Shown here: in pieces, positions 56,346 through 64,000 of the stretch
Layout: every line of letters starts with the position of its first letter
Numbering within the stretch: the first letter of the stretch is position 1
Source: Prevotella sp. oral taxon 299 str. F0039
Lineage (GTDB): Bacteria > Bacteroidota > Bacteroidia > Bacteroidales > Bacteroidaceae
Assembly: GCF_000163055.2 (NCBI RefSeq)
Contig: NC_022111.1
Location: 558,001 to 622,000, forward strand
Length of the DNA stretch: 64,000 nt
Direction of reading: 5' to 3'
Notes under the pieces: generated by a model
What the model was told of the DNA's origin: nothing
Databases searched by the model: none
Seen by the model: only the letters and a program-made list of their open reading frames with translations
Made by a program: the position numbers and the translations under genes

Positions 56346-56718
56346 AGTTATATGTAATTTATAATAATTTCTATAGTTTCATTTTCTATTTTAGATGATA
56401 GCAAAAATAATTAATAATTTTAAAACTACAAAATTTTTATATTCAATATTACATAGCCATATTTTTAAAGTATTATTTATTTTTGCTTATGTATAAAAAA
56501 CATAACAAAATAAGTACCTTTAAAATATAATTACTATCTTTGCAATAGGTAATTACCTATTTACATATAAGATTAAAGATTATATTTTCATTCTGTTTCA
56601 TAAATAAACAGAATAATCTTTATACTTAAATTATAAGATCTGGTATTCTTTATCAATTGGATATAAGAACCATTAAGATGTAACAAAAAATATAGTTATT
56701 TAATTATAAGCGAATACA
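56346..56718. other. Divergent regulatory region between phosphoglucomutase and aminotransferase
   Basis: 373 nt without a gene. It contains the mutase promoter (minus), the aminotransferase promoter, an 18-bp perfect palindrome and a leader hairpin, described separately. Confidence 0.5.
56535..56621 (+). promoter_or_regulatory. Aminotransferase promoter with 18-bp palindrome and leader hairpin
   Basis: TATCTTTG (56535-56542) is followed by the perfect palindrome AATAGGTAATTACCTATT (56544-56561), located at the predicted transcription start. Downstream a hairpin combines AAAGATT/AATCTTT (56575-56581, 56615-56621) with the perfect inner stem ATTCTGTTT/AAACAGAAT (56590-56598, 56606-56614). No T-run follows. 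The start codon is at 56719. Confidence 0.65.
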
Positions 56719-57918
56719 ATGCCTGAAATATCAGTTCGTGGGATAGAAATGCCAGAGTCACCCATACGTAAATTGGCACCTTTATCACTTGCTGCTAAGA
56801 AGCGAGGAGTGAAGGTCTATCATTTAAATATCGGTCAACCCGACCTTCCAACACCACAAGTTGGACTCGATGCACTAAAGAATATTGACCGAAAAGTATT
56901 AGAATATTCTCCTAGTCAAGGCATTGCTTCATACCGAGAAAGGCTCGTTGGATATTATAATAAATACAACATCAACATCGACATCGATGATATTATCATC
57001 ACAACAGGTGGCTCAGAGGCTGTTCTTTTTGCCTTTTTCTCATGCTTAAACCCTGGAGATGAGATTATAATTCCAGAGCCTGCGTATGCCAATTACATGG
57101 CTTTTGCAATTGCAGCAGGTGCAAAAATCCGTACAATTACAACTACTATAGAGGAAGGTTTCAGTCTTCCTAAAGTCGAAAAGTTCGAAGAACTCATCAA
57201 CGAACGTACTCGTGCCATCCTCATTTGTAATCCAAACAACCCCACAGGTTATCTTTATACAAAGCGAGAGATGAATCAAATTAGAGATCTTGTAAAGAAA
57301 TACGATCTCTATCTCTTCTCTGATGAGGTGTATAGAGAATACATTTACACAGGATCTCCTTACATTTCGGCTTGTCATCTTGAAGGAATTGAGCAGAATG
57401 TCATTCTTATTGACTCTGTTTCAAAGCGTTATAGTGAATGTGGTATTCGTGTTGGAGCTCTCATAACCAAAAATAAAGACGTGCGTTCTGCCGTTATGAA
57501 GTTCTGTCAAGCACGCCTTTCTCCCCCTCTTCTTGGTCAACTTGTGGCAGAAGCATCATTAGATGCGCCCATAGAATACTATCAAGATGTTTACGATGAA
57601 TATGTGGAACGACGCAATACACTTATAGATGGACTCAACAGAATACCTGGAGTGTACTCTCCAATACCTATGGGTGCGTTCTATACTGTGGCACAATTGC
57701 CTGTAGATAATGCAGAAAATTTCTGCAGATGGTGTCTTGAAGAATTCCAATACGACGGTCAAACCATTATGATGGCACCCGCTTCAGGATTTTATACCAC
57801 ATCTGGTGTAGGCGTAAATCAAGTTCGTATTGCCTATGTCTTAGAGAAATCGGAACTCGAAAAGGCGTTAGTTGTATTAAGAAAAGCTTTAGAAGCATAT
57901 CCAGGAAGAGTAGAATAG
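56719..57918 (+). CDS. Class I/II PLP-dependent aminotransferase
   Basis: 399 residues, fold-I aminotransferase. PLP lysine is Lys236 in SVSKRYSECGIRVG; NPNNPTGYLYTKREM and the substrate-carboxylate Arg region close to VNQVRIAYV agree with the aspartate/aromatic aminotransferase group. Which amino acid it uses is not readable. It directly precedes the FtsX-type permease (1 nt gap). Confidence 0.93.
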   Translation: MPEISVRGIEMPESPIRKLAPLSLAAKKRGVKVYHLNIGQPDLPTPQVGLDALKNIDRKVLEYSPSQGIASYRERLVGYYNKYNINIDIDDIIITTGGSEAVLFAFFSCLNPGDEIIIPEPAYANYMAFAIAAGAKIRTITTTIEEGFSLPKVEKFEELINERTRAILICNPNNPTGYLYTKREMNQIRDLVKKYDLYLFSDEVYREYIYTGSPYISACHLEGIEQNVILIDSVSKRYSECGIRVGALITKNKDVRSAVMKFCQARLSPPLLGQLVAEASLDAPIEYYQDVYDEYVERRNTLIDGLNRIPGVYSPIPMGAFYTVAQLPVDNAENFCRWCLEEFQYDGQTIMMAPASGFYTTSGVGVNQVRIAYVLEKSELEKALVVLRKALEAYPGRVE

Positions 57919-57919
57919 T

Positions 57920-59167
57920 ATGAATTTACCATTGTTTTTAGCTCGAAAGATTTATTCAACTCAAAAGAATAAAGAGCATATTTCACGCCCTGCAATCAAC
58001 ATTGCAACAGCTGGAGTAGCCATTGGAATTATTATAATGACACTCTCCTTATGTGTTGTTTTGGGCTTTAAACAAACAGTAAAGAATAAAGTTATTGGTT
58101 TCGGAGGTGACATTCAAGTAACCAATTTCATTACTCTTCAAACTTCAGAGTCGTATCCTATTCAAGCTTCAGACTCGATTATAAAGGTCATTCAGAAAAC
58201 AAATGGTGTAAAACACGTTCAAAAATATGCCTTTAAACAAGGAATATTAAAAACCGAGAAGGATTTTCTTGGAGTGACTTTTAAAGGAGTAGACCAAAGT
58301 TTTGATTCAACTTTTATAGCCAATAACCTTATTAGTGGACGAATACCTCATTTCTCTAATAAGGAAAATACAAAGGAATTACTCATTTCTAAGTCGATAG
58401 CTAACCGATTGAAGGTGAATACTGGCGACAAAATTTATGCTTATTTTGTAGATCAAAGTGGCATAAGAGTGCGTCCTTTTCTCATTGCTGGCATCTATGA
58501 AACAAATCTTTCTCAATATGATAAGATTATGTGTTTCACCGACTTGTATAACATCATCAAACTAAACAATTGGGAATCAGATCAAGTTACGGGCATTGAA
58601 ATAGCATTAAAAGACTTCAATCAGCTCAATGATGTGCAAGCAAATCTTGCCAACAAAATCAATAAAACGGTTGATAACTATGGCGGAACCTATGCAACGG
58701 CAAGTATAAAAGAAATTACTCCACAAATATTTTCATGGTTAGACCTATTAGATCTCAACATTTGGATTATTCTTATCTTAATGATCCTCGTAGCAAGTAT
58801 AACCATGATATCAGGACTTTTAATTATTATTCTTGAGCGAACCAATATGATTGGCTTGTTAAAAGCCATGGGAGCACGCACCATTTTAATAAGAAAAAGC
58901 TTTTTATGGTTTGCCGTTTTCATTATTGGTAAAGGATTATTGATAGGTAATATTGTGTCAATAGTTCTTCTTCTTGTTCAACGCTACACTGGAATAGTAA
59001 CCCTCGATGCTAACACTTATTATGTAAAGGCAGTGCCAGTGGAAATCAACATCCCTATTCTTTTACTTCTAAATGTGGCAACAATTATCATCAGTACTTC
59101 AGTTTTAATTGTTCCAAGCTATCTCATTGCGCACATACACCCAGCTAAAGCAATGCGATACGAATAA
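57920..59167 (+). CDS. FtsX/LolC-type ABC transporter permease
   Basis: 415 residues: one N-terminal helix (INIATAGVAIGIIIMTLSLCVVLGF), a periplasmic MacB-like domain of about 200 residues and three C-terminal helices, the FtsX/LolCE layout. In other species such a protein extracts lipoproteins; the ATPase (LolD-like) is not adjacent, which is common in Bacteroidales. Starts 1 nt after the aminotransferase stop, so translation is coupled. Confidence 0.88.
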   Translation: MNLPLFLARKIYSTQKNKEHISRPAINIATAGVAIGIIIMTLSLCVVLGFKQTVKNKVIGFGGDIQVTNFITLQTSESYPIQASDSIIKVIQKTNGVKHVQKYAFKQGILKTEKDFLGVTFKGVDQSFDSTFIANNLISGRIPHFSNKENTKELLISKSIANRLKVNTGDKIYAYFVDQSGIRVRPFLIAGIYETNLSQYDKIMCFTDLYNIIKLNNWESDQVTGIEIALKDFNQLNDVQANLANKINKTVDNYGGTYATASIKEITPQIFSWLDLLDLNIWIILILMILVASITMISGLLIIILERTNMIGLLKAMGARTILIRKSFLWFAVFIIGKGLLIGNIVSIVLLLVQRYTGIVTLDANTYYVKAVPVEINIPILLLLNVATIIISTSVLIVPSYLIAHIHPAKAMRYE

Positions 59168-59271
59168 GTATCGGCAGGATTTTCAATTAGAATTTAAAGT
59201 GATAAAAATAGATTGGAAGTGCTATTTCCATTGTATTTCCAACCTATACGCATAGTATTTTCAGACCATAC

Positions 59272-60636
59272 TCATTGTTCTTTATACCATGAACCAGTCT
59301 TCCACTCTCGCATTAAATTCTCAATAAATCGCTTTTCTTTTACCTTCATTTCCTTACAGAATTCTTCATAAGAAGTAGAAGTTTTACTTATCTCAATTCC
59401 AAAGATTGAAATAGGCGTTCCAAGGTGCTTTAAGCGTGAGGTTAGAACACTGAGTTGCTCATTTTGAAGAGGAACAATAAAGCCGCCTCTTTTGCCATTT
59501 ATAGCTACAATATAGGTAACAATTTGATGAATATCGTCTCGGTTTACCTTCCCGACCTCATGATATTTCTCCAATCTTTTATACTTTGCATCAAGCACAA
59601 TATCATTTTCTATATAAAAATCTGGATATCGTTTACCTGTATTATCATCAAAAATAGATATCTCCCCCTTACGAAGTTTATTCTCAGCATGCTGAAAGTT
59701 CAAATCTTTTATGATGGTATAAACATATTCTTCCCATAACCATGCACCATCAAACAATATTCCAGACAACTCTTTTTCGTCCTTTCCATATCTCACTCCT
59801 TCCATTCTTAAAATCTGCATACAAAGCGTTTGAAGCGCAACATAGGCAGTATAATAAGGATGAATCTTTGTTTTTATATTGCTATTGATAACAGAATGGC
59901 GTGCATTTCTATTATATAAAGGTGTGGCTCTGATGATTGTTTTTACATTATCTTTTGTTTCTGAATCGATATTTAAAATAGATTGCCCATACTTTTTCGT
60001 TTTCATAAACTCAATAGTGTGCCTAATCAATTCAGTAATATCATTGTCTTGCGCATATTCACGAGTGGAATATGCCACCTTTCCCATAAAAGGAACATTC
60101 TTTGCAATATATTTATTGACATCGATAGTTCCCTTTATCTTCGAATCATTATATTTAAAAGTTTGATATTCTCTATAAAGTCCTTGTTGCAAGGCAGATC
60201 TTAAAAGAGCAGGAAACATAAACATCAAAAAGTCGAAGACATCTTCTTGCTCATTATTATGATTGAGATCGAAAAGATTAAACGACATCACTCGCTGAAG
60301 CATATAATGCAAAAAGTAGTCGTTACGACCGCTATCGAATCGGGATTTGATTTTTATTTTTAAGTCACCTATCCCAATAAAGCCCATCATATTACCAGTA
60401 GTGATACGCACTTTAGCTATATTTTCAGTGCTTTCTATGTTGAATATACATTCATGTAGAATTTTATCTTTTGTCTTTTTGATTGCATCGGGAAAGATAA
60501 GTAGATTGTTATTCTCTCTACAAAGAGCATCTATCGTTTTATTGGCAATAGGAAATAGAGGTGCTATTGATTTTCTATCCAACACACCTTCACTTCTATT
60601 AGCTCTATTATTGTCCGTTAGTTCTATTTTCATCAA
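59272..60636 (-). CDS. mcrC: McrC-type nuclease subunit of a McrBC restriction system
   Basis: 454 residues. PD-(D/E)xK nuclease: RYPDFYIENDIVLDAKYK (about residues 340-360) carries the Asp, Asp/Glu and Lys, with an upstream conserved WEEY in DGAWLWEEYVY. The N-terminal half is the helical part that joins the McrB ring. McrC is recruited to and stimulates the GTPase McrB at methylated DNA. Starts 8 nt after the mcrB stop. Confidence 0.93.
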   Translation of the reverse strand: MMKIELTDNNRANRSEGVLDRKSIAPLFPIANKTIDALCRENNNLLIFPDAIKKTKDKILHECIFNIESTENIAKVRITTGNMMGFIGIGDLKIKIKSRFDSGRNDYFLHYMLQRVMSFNLFDLNHNNEQEDVFDFLMFMFPALLRSALQQGLYREYQTFKYNDSKIKGTIDVNKYIAKNVPFMGKVAYSTREYAQDNDITELIRHTIEFMKTKKYGQSILNIDSETKDNVKTIIRATPLYNRNARHSVINSNIKTKIHPYYTAYVALQTLCMQILRMEGVRYGKDEKELSGILFDGAWLWEEYVYTIIKDLNFQHAENKLRKGEISIFDDNTGKRYPDFYIENDIVLDAKYKRLEKYHEVGKVNRDDIHQIVTYIVAINGKRGGFIVPLQNEQLSVLTSRLKHLGTPISIFGIEISKTSTSYEEFCKEMKVKEKRFIENLMREWKTGSWYKEQ

Positions 60637-60643
60637 TTACCTT

Positions 60644-62080
60644 CTACACCGTAGCTTCTTCATTTTCGTTCTTTTCGTAATACACGTCTTTAAAGTTTTT
60701 CAATAACTTTTCGGCATCACGAAAGCCACGAAGATATTCTTTTAACAAAGGTTCTATATTCATAGTCCATAGTTTATGGAAATTATTTCCATTCTTTTCT
60801 AATTTCTTAAAGTAAGCAGGACCAATTTGGTAAGCATCTCCCAAGCCTTCAGTTTTGGCTATTTCAGCATTTAAAGCCGCCATTTTTTCTTGTGCTTCTT
60901 GTGCTTTTCCAAGATTAGATAGCATATAATTGGTATCAGCAGGGGTTATTTCTTTCCAAACAAAACGTCTACGCATCGCAAAATCCATACACTCTACCGA
61001 TCTATCGATATCGTTCATGGTGGCAAGAATATAAACATTTTCGGGAACATAGAATCCTTTTGCAAACACATCTGTATCAGAAACAAGGTTTTGATATTGC
61101 GTCTGCACCAAATTTTCAGTCTGTCCTCTATATCCAGGGTCTATTGCATAGAACAATTCACCAAATATTTTAGACGCATCTCCACGATTTATCTCATCAA
61201 TAATCAACACAAAAGGTTTTTCATTCACCTTTTGAACATTACTAACTGCAACCTTTTTCTTTTGTTCTCGCAAAGCTTTAACTATTGCATAGATATAAGA
61301 ATCTTCCTGTCTACCATACTTGTTACCCAAATATTCCCTAATACTCATAACCTTATCCAACTTTACGTCATTTATAAGTAAGGTAAGAATCTCATCTATT
61401 TTAATCCAAATTTTTGGCGTTTTCTCGTTATTCTTATTATAAACAGCTAAGGAATTATTTTTTACATCTGATATAATAAATTCTCCTTTTGTTGCTGTAT
61501 GGTAAGTTTTTTCTGTTTCAATAGACTCCGAAATAAATTCATCTAATTTGTCTTTCCACGACACTTCATTTTTTATTTCTGAAATATTTTTCTTCGAATC
61601 TTTTAAGTTTGTGATTGCTTCACGACAAAAATCCTTGAAAATTCCATCTTTACGCTCAAAGCCTATTTGTCCATCTATAGAGTCAGTAGGACGCAATCCC
61701 TCAACAAAGTCGGTATAATCATATGATGGATGAAACTGAACAAATTTTATTTCTGCTCCCATCTTCTTCGCAACTTCACATGCCATATAGGTTTTTCCCG
61801 TGCCAGGTGCACCTGTTAAAATAAGATTATGGTTTGCTTTTAGCAAGTTTATTATCTCATCATATAATTCTTTTTCTGCCATCTTTGTATTATCTTTTAT
61901 CTGTATTTCAGTATTCTTCTTATTCTCTTTCAAATAAAGTTGCAAGGCATCAGCCAACTCTTTGCGCAATTGCCATTGAAAACCATCCTTTGCTTTCCAG
62001 CCTTTTTGCATTGTGATGCACCAATATAAGTCACTTCCATCAACATTTTGAAGCTTAAACCTATTGAGTTTTGCTTGCAC
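60644..62080 (-). CDS. mcrB: McrB AAA+ GTPase, C-terminal part of an interrupted gene
   Basis: 478 residues as an open frame starting at GTG 62080, immediately after an in-frame TAG. AAA+ motifs: Walker A GAPGTGKT (90-97), Walker B/sensor region VLIIDEINRGDASKIFGE, and FAMRRRFVWKEI; these fit the McrB family, which hydrolyses GTP to translocate DNA. Residues 1-50 (KLNRFKLQNVDGSDLYWCITMQKGWKAKDGFQW) continue the domain coded before the TAG. Whether the GTG is used by reinitiation or the stop is read through, or the gene is dead, cannot be settled from sequence. Confidence 0.9.
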   Translation of the reverse strand: MQAKLNRFKLQNVDGSDLYWCITMQKGWKAKDGFQWQLRKELADALQLYLKENKKNTEIQIKDNTKMAEKELYDEIINLLKANHNLILTGAPGTGKTYMACEVAKKMGAEIKFVQFHPSYDYTDFVEGLRPTDSIDGQIGFERKDGIFKDFCREAITNLKDSKKNISEIKNEVSWKDKLDEFISESIETEKTYHTATKGEFIISDVKNNSLAVYNKNNEKTPKIWIKIDEILTLLINDVKLDKVMSIREYLGNKYGRQEDSYIYAIVKALREQKKKVAVSNVQKVNEKPFVLIIDEINRGDASKIFGELFYAIDPGYRGQTENLVQTQYQNLVSDTDVFAKGFYVPENVYILATMNDIDRSVECMDFAMRRRFVWKEITPADTNYMLSNLGKAQEAQEKMAALNAEIAKTEGLGDAYQIGPAYFKKLEKNGNNFHKLWTMNIEPLLKEYLRGFRDAEKLLKNFKDVYYEKNENEEATV

Positions 62081-62323
62081 CTACTTTGAAAAGTTCGTTA
62101 TTTTGCCATTGAAATGAGAGGGCGTTTTATCATATTTCAGAGCAAGACTCTTACACGAAGTGGTGTAATTAGGTTCGCTAAGAAAATAAGAAAGTACTTC
62201 AATATAACGCTCTGCGCCCTTATCTTGAAGCAAACTCAACCACTCGTCTACTGATATTTCAACCTCATTACAACTATATTGGCCATTTTCAACAGCAACC
62301 TTATATAATTTAAGAGTGTTCAT
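62081..62323 (-). pseudogene. mcrB: N-terminal fragment of McrB, ended by an in-frame TAG
   Basis: 80 residues from ATG 62323 (MNTLKLYKVAVENGQYSCNEV...ITNFSK) to TAG 62083-62081, in the same frame as the large McrB ORF. The break lies inside the N-terminal DNA-recognition domain: the text runs FSK, stop, VQAKLNRF with no gap or overlap. A single base change (for example TAG from TGG or CAG) would restore one protein of about 559 residues. The upstream promoter is at 62507-62538. A sequencing error is the simplest alternative. Confidence 0.8.
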
Positions 62324-62506
62324 TTATTTTTCTTTGTTTTCTATTTATTCTATTCTTCATTAAAATAGCAAGTCAACCTAAGCATTCGTTATGATATATG
62401 AAAAATATGTAGATCGTTCTAATATTGAAATAGATTGTTTAACTGCATCTATCCTCAACGCTCTTCTTGTAGAAAAAGAATGTTTTGAATATGTAATTAT
62501 TTCCTA

Positions 62507-62538
62507 CAAAGTTAATATTTTGAAACAAATAAAACAAA
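62507..62538 (-). promoter_or_regulatory. Probable mcrBC promoter
   Basis: TTTG (62535-62538 on the minus strand), 20 nt, TAACTTTG (62507-62514). Transcript would have a leader of about 180 nt. Confidence 0.55.
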
Positions 62539-62543
62539 GAAAT

Positions 62544-62662
62544 AAGGAGATAAAGATTTACCTCCTTTTCTTTACATTTTAATAACAATGACTTTACTGC
62601 GCAATATCAATGCTTTTAGGTTGCAAAAGCATTGATATTCTTACCTAAAAGCAATGCTTTTA
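62544..62662. repeat. Cluster of competing hairpins
   Basis: AAGGAG/CTCCTT (62544-62549, 62562-62567) with inner TAAA/TTTA; AATATCAATGCTTTT (62603-62617) and AAAAGCATTGATATT (62625-62639), a perfect 15-bp stem; GCTTTTAGGT (62612-62621) and ACCTAAAAGC (62643-62652), a perfect 10-bp stem that cannot form at the same time as the previous one; and TAAAAGC-AAT-GCTTTTA (62646-62662). CAATGCTTTTA is repeated at 62608 and 62652. Confidence 0.75.
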
Positions 62663-62821
62663 TATAATGATTGCTATTCTCCCTGATCTATAGAGCAATA
62701 TAGAATTAGTATTCTTTCTACACTTCTATTTCTTTTAAGAAAGTGAATTTAATTATTATTATTAATATTAAAGGGTAGTATGTCATTGAATTATACTACT
62801 TTTGTAATATTAAATATAGTT

Positions 62822-63418
62822 ATGATGAAAAGAAATATAATAAGCTCAATGTTATTCTTGTGTTCTTGTATGTGCACTATTTCAGCTCAAACGCCAACAA
62901 GTAATAAGCCAGAAACACTTGGAAATAAGATTTCTAAAATATTAAACAAAGCGAGAAAAACTGCAAATAAAGTTGGAAAACAAGTGGGGTATACCCTAGA
63001 TGCAGATGGACGTTTGAATAAAGAAAACGACCTTATAAAGGTTAACGGCTTATATTATATGCCACTATACACGGTAAACCTATATCAAGGTAAAGAAGCT
63101 GCAGAGTTTAAAGACTTTGTTCGAAAGAAATTTGTGGAGAAATATCCTCATACTAAACTGCAAAGTGTGGTGATTCCTCAAACAGATTGGTTGCACGAAC
63201 CAGTGGAAAAGGGCGATGTTATTGTTGGTTATTTGCAAACGATGTATTGTTATGCTATTGCGCAAGATGGTGAAGAGGGATATATTAACGCAAAATTCAC
63301 CTTTCAACGATATAGAGAAGTGGGAGGAGAATATCAACCTTTGCAAGAGAAATGGCCTAAGTGGGAACGCACAGATGTGCTTTCTGATAAGGTATATAAT
63401 AAGTTGTTGACAAAATAA
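62822..63418 (+). CDS. Exported protein of unknown function
   Basis: 198 residues from ATG 62822 (MMKRNIISSMLFLCSCMCTISAQTPTS), with a signal peptide. A Lys/Arg-rich linker (KISKILNKARKTANKVGKQVG) precedes a folded part containing NGLYYMPLYTVNLYQGKEAAEF and QTDWLHEPVEKGDVIVGYLQTMYCYAIAQDGEEGYINAKFTFQRY. I recognise no family. The promoter TACTTTTG at 62797-62804 rules out the longer start at 62780. Confidence 0.75.
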   Translation: MMKRNIISSMLFLCSCMCTISAQTPTSNKPETLGNKISKILNKARKTANKVGKQVGYTLDADGRLNKENDLIKVNGLYYMPLYTVNLYQGKEAAEFKDFVRKKFVEKYPHTKLQSVVIPQTDWLHEPVEKGDVIVGYLQTMYCYAIAQDGEEGYINAKFTFQRYREVGGEYQPLQEKWPKWERTDVLSDKVYNKLLTK

Positions 63419-63748
63419 TAGTTGTTAATAGAGTGTAGAACAGAATTTTATTGCTTCATTTTTATATTGATATATGATGTTATAAGACTCTGATTTTCAG
63501 AAGAAAATAAAAGTATATAAAATTTTTTTATGTCTATGCTGTATTCAGTTAACAACTTGGGTGGAGCTGAATGTAAAATAGATACAGATTTATTTAAATT
63601 CTTTATTTTAAATAGTTGCAAATGAGTTGTAAAATAAGTAGTATTGAAATAAAATTACATTGATAATAAGAACAGTTCTAATATTATCTATAATTTATAT
63701 TGTTTTTTGTATCTTTGCATTGATAGGAATAAAGATATTGACGAAAAG
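63419..63748. other. Intergenic region before the terminal lipoprotein gene
   Basis: 330 nt, AT-rich. Only the promoter element TATCTTTG (63710-63717) is recognised. A 31-codon frame at 63530-63625 has no promoter and is not called. Confidence 0.4.
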
Positions 63749-64000
63749 ATGAAAAATAGTTGTTTCAAAATGCAGTATTTATTCTTTGCTTTCGCCTTAT
63801 TTACTGCATTCTCATGCGGAAATAGCAAAGAAAAAGAACTTGATCGACTTGTTGTTAGTTTAGCTTCAGAAGATAAAGAGATAGACTCTAAAGACTGGCA
63901 AGAAATTATTTCACTCATTAATTCAGATAAAAGAACATTTAATGACTTTTGTAATTCAAATGGAGATGTTGATGAAGCGAAGCTCAAAAGCTATATTGTT
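63749..64000 (+). CDS. Probable lipoprotein (partial, C-terminus outside window)
   Basis: 84 codons open to the window edge. Signal peptide MKNSCFKMQYLFFAFALFTA followed by a lipobox-like FSCGN, so acylation at Cys is likely. The mature part starts NSKEKELDRLVVSLASEDKEIDSKDWQEI. Too little is visible for a family call. Promoter box at 63710-63717, 31 nt upstream. Confidence 0.7.
   Translation, partial: MKNSCFKMQYLFFAFALFTAFSCGNSKEKELDRLVVSLASEDKEIDSKDWQEIISLINSDKRTFNDFCNSNGDVDEAKLKSYIV

Larger units (their letters stand above)
62324..62821. other. Intergenic region between mcrB and a secreted-protein gene
   Basis: 498 nt. Contains the mcrBC promoter, the hairpin cluster and, at 62797-62804, TACTTTTG for the next plus-strand gene. 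A 63-codon plus-strand frame (62391-62582) overlaps the promoter and hairpin and is probably not a gene. Confidence 0.5.

Noticed and set aside
59168-59271. TTGGAA / TTTCCAA repeat as terminator
   Set aside because: Loop too long and repeats imperfect; no T-run on either side.
62391-62582. 63-codon plus-strand frame between mcrB and the secreted protein
   Set aside because: It overlaps the mcrBC promoter and the AAGGAG/CTCCTT hairpin, has no promoter of its own and the end is low-complexity hydrophobic.
63530-63625. 31-codon frame MSMLYSVNNLGG...
   Set aside because: No promoter element and no recognisable feature; length expected by chance.

Overview
The window looks like chromosome from a member of the Bacteroidales, most likely a Prevotella-type species. 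The evidence is low GC content, promoters of the Bacteroidetes form TTTG-N19-TAnnTTTG (exact 19-nt spacing at several genes), almost no Shine-Dalgarno sequences, and family content typical of this group: DUF4421, DUF5686, DUF1460, a GT3-type glycogen synthase, an inositol-lipid operon and an AmgK-RapZ fusion. No rRNA, CRISPR array, insertion sequence, prophage or integrase was seen, so most of the window is core genome.

Layout. 1-1153: 3' truncated acyl-CoA ligase (minus). 1785-5583: galactose operon (mutarotase, sugar/H+ symporter, galactokinase). 5964-8246: TetR regulator, FabG-type reductase, pseudouridine synthase. 8460-11770: a short MKxYIKP-type peptide, a PagL-like outer-membrane protein, glyA, a FeoB-associated Cys-rich protein and tRNA-Cys. 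11943-24574 (minus): two envelope proteins (DUF1460, DUF4421), a Gfo/Idh/MocA oxidoreductase, purine permease, NAD+ pyrophosphatase, secreted 5'-nucleotidase, multidomain GH29 fucosidase, an orphan membrane protein, a TrmH-type methyltransferase, then folE-queE-queD (queuosine/folate entry). 24747-26866 (minus): HU, a 29-residue very basic peptide and RNase G. 27057-28739: GHL10-type glycosidase. 28986-30925: groES-groEL. 31138-36502: metallo-hydrolase, then a minus-strand unit of recJ, recQ and a GT2 transferase. 36990-38753: secreted alpha-amylase. 39049-39232: two identical tRNA-Asp genes. 39501-40997: sugar kinase-RapZ fusion. 41387-45633: glycogen phosphorylase and GT3 glycogen synthase. 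45859-49298: orphan secreted protein, FAD dehydrogenase, carboxynorspermidine decarboxylase. 49373-51704 (minus): tightly coupled four-gene inositol-phospholipid operon. 51830-59167: DUF5686 outer-membrane protein, phosphoglucomutase, aminotransferase and FtsX-type permease. 59272-62323 (minus): McrBC restriction system whose mcrB frame is broken by an in-frame TAG. 62822-64000: two unrecognised secreted proteins, the last cut by the window edge.

Functional themes. Carbohydrate handling dominates: galactose uptake and phosphorylation, alpha-amylase, glycogen synthase and phosphorylase, phosphoglucomutase, fucosidase. The second theme is envelope biology: PagL-like protein, DUF4421/DUF5686 barrels and inositol lipids. 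The most unusual items are the amber-interrupted mcrB with a cluster of competing hairpins in its upstream region, an 18-bp perfect palindrome at the aminotransferase promoter followed by a leader hairpin, a TetR-operator candidate overlapping its own promoter, a LacI-type operator before the amylase, and the tiny basic peptide gene between HU and RNase G.
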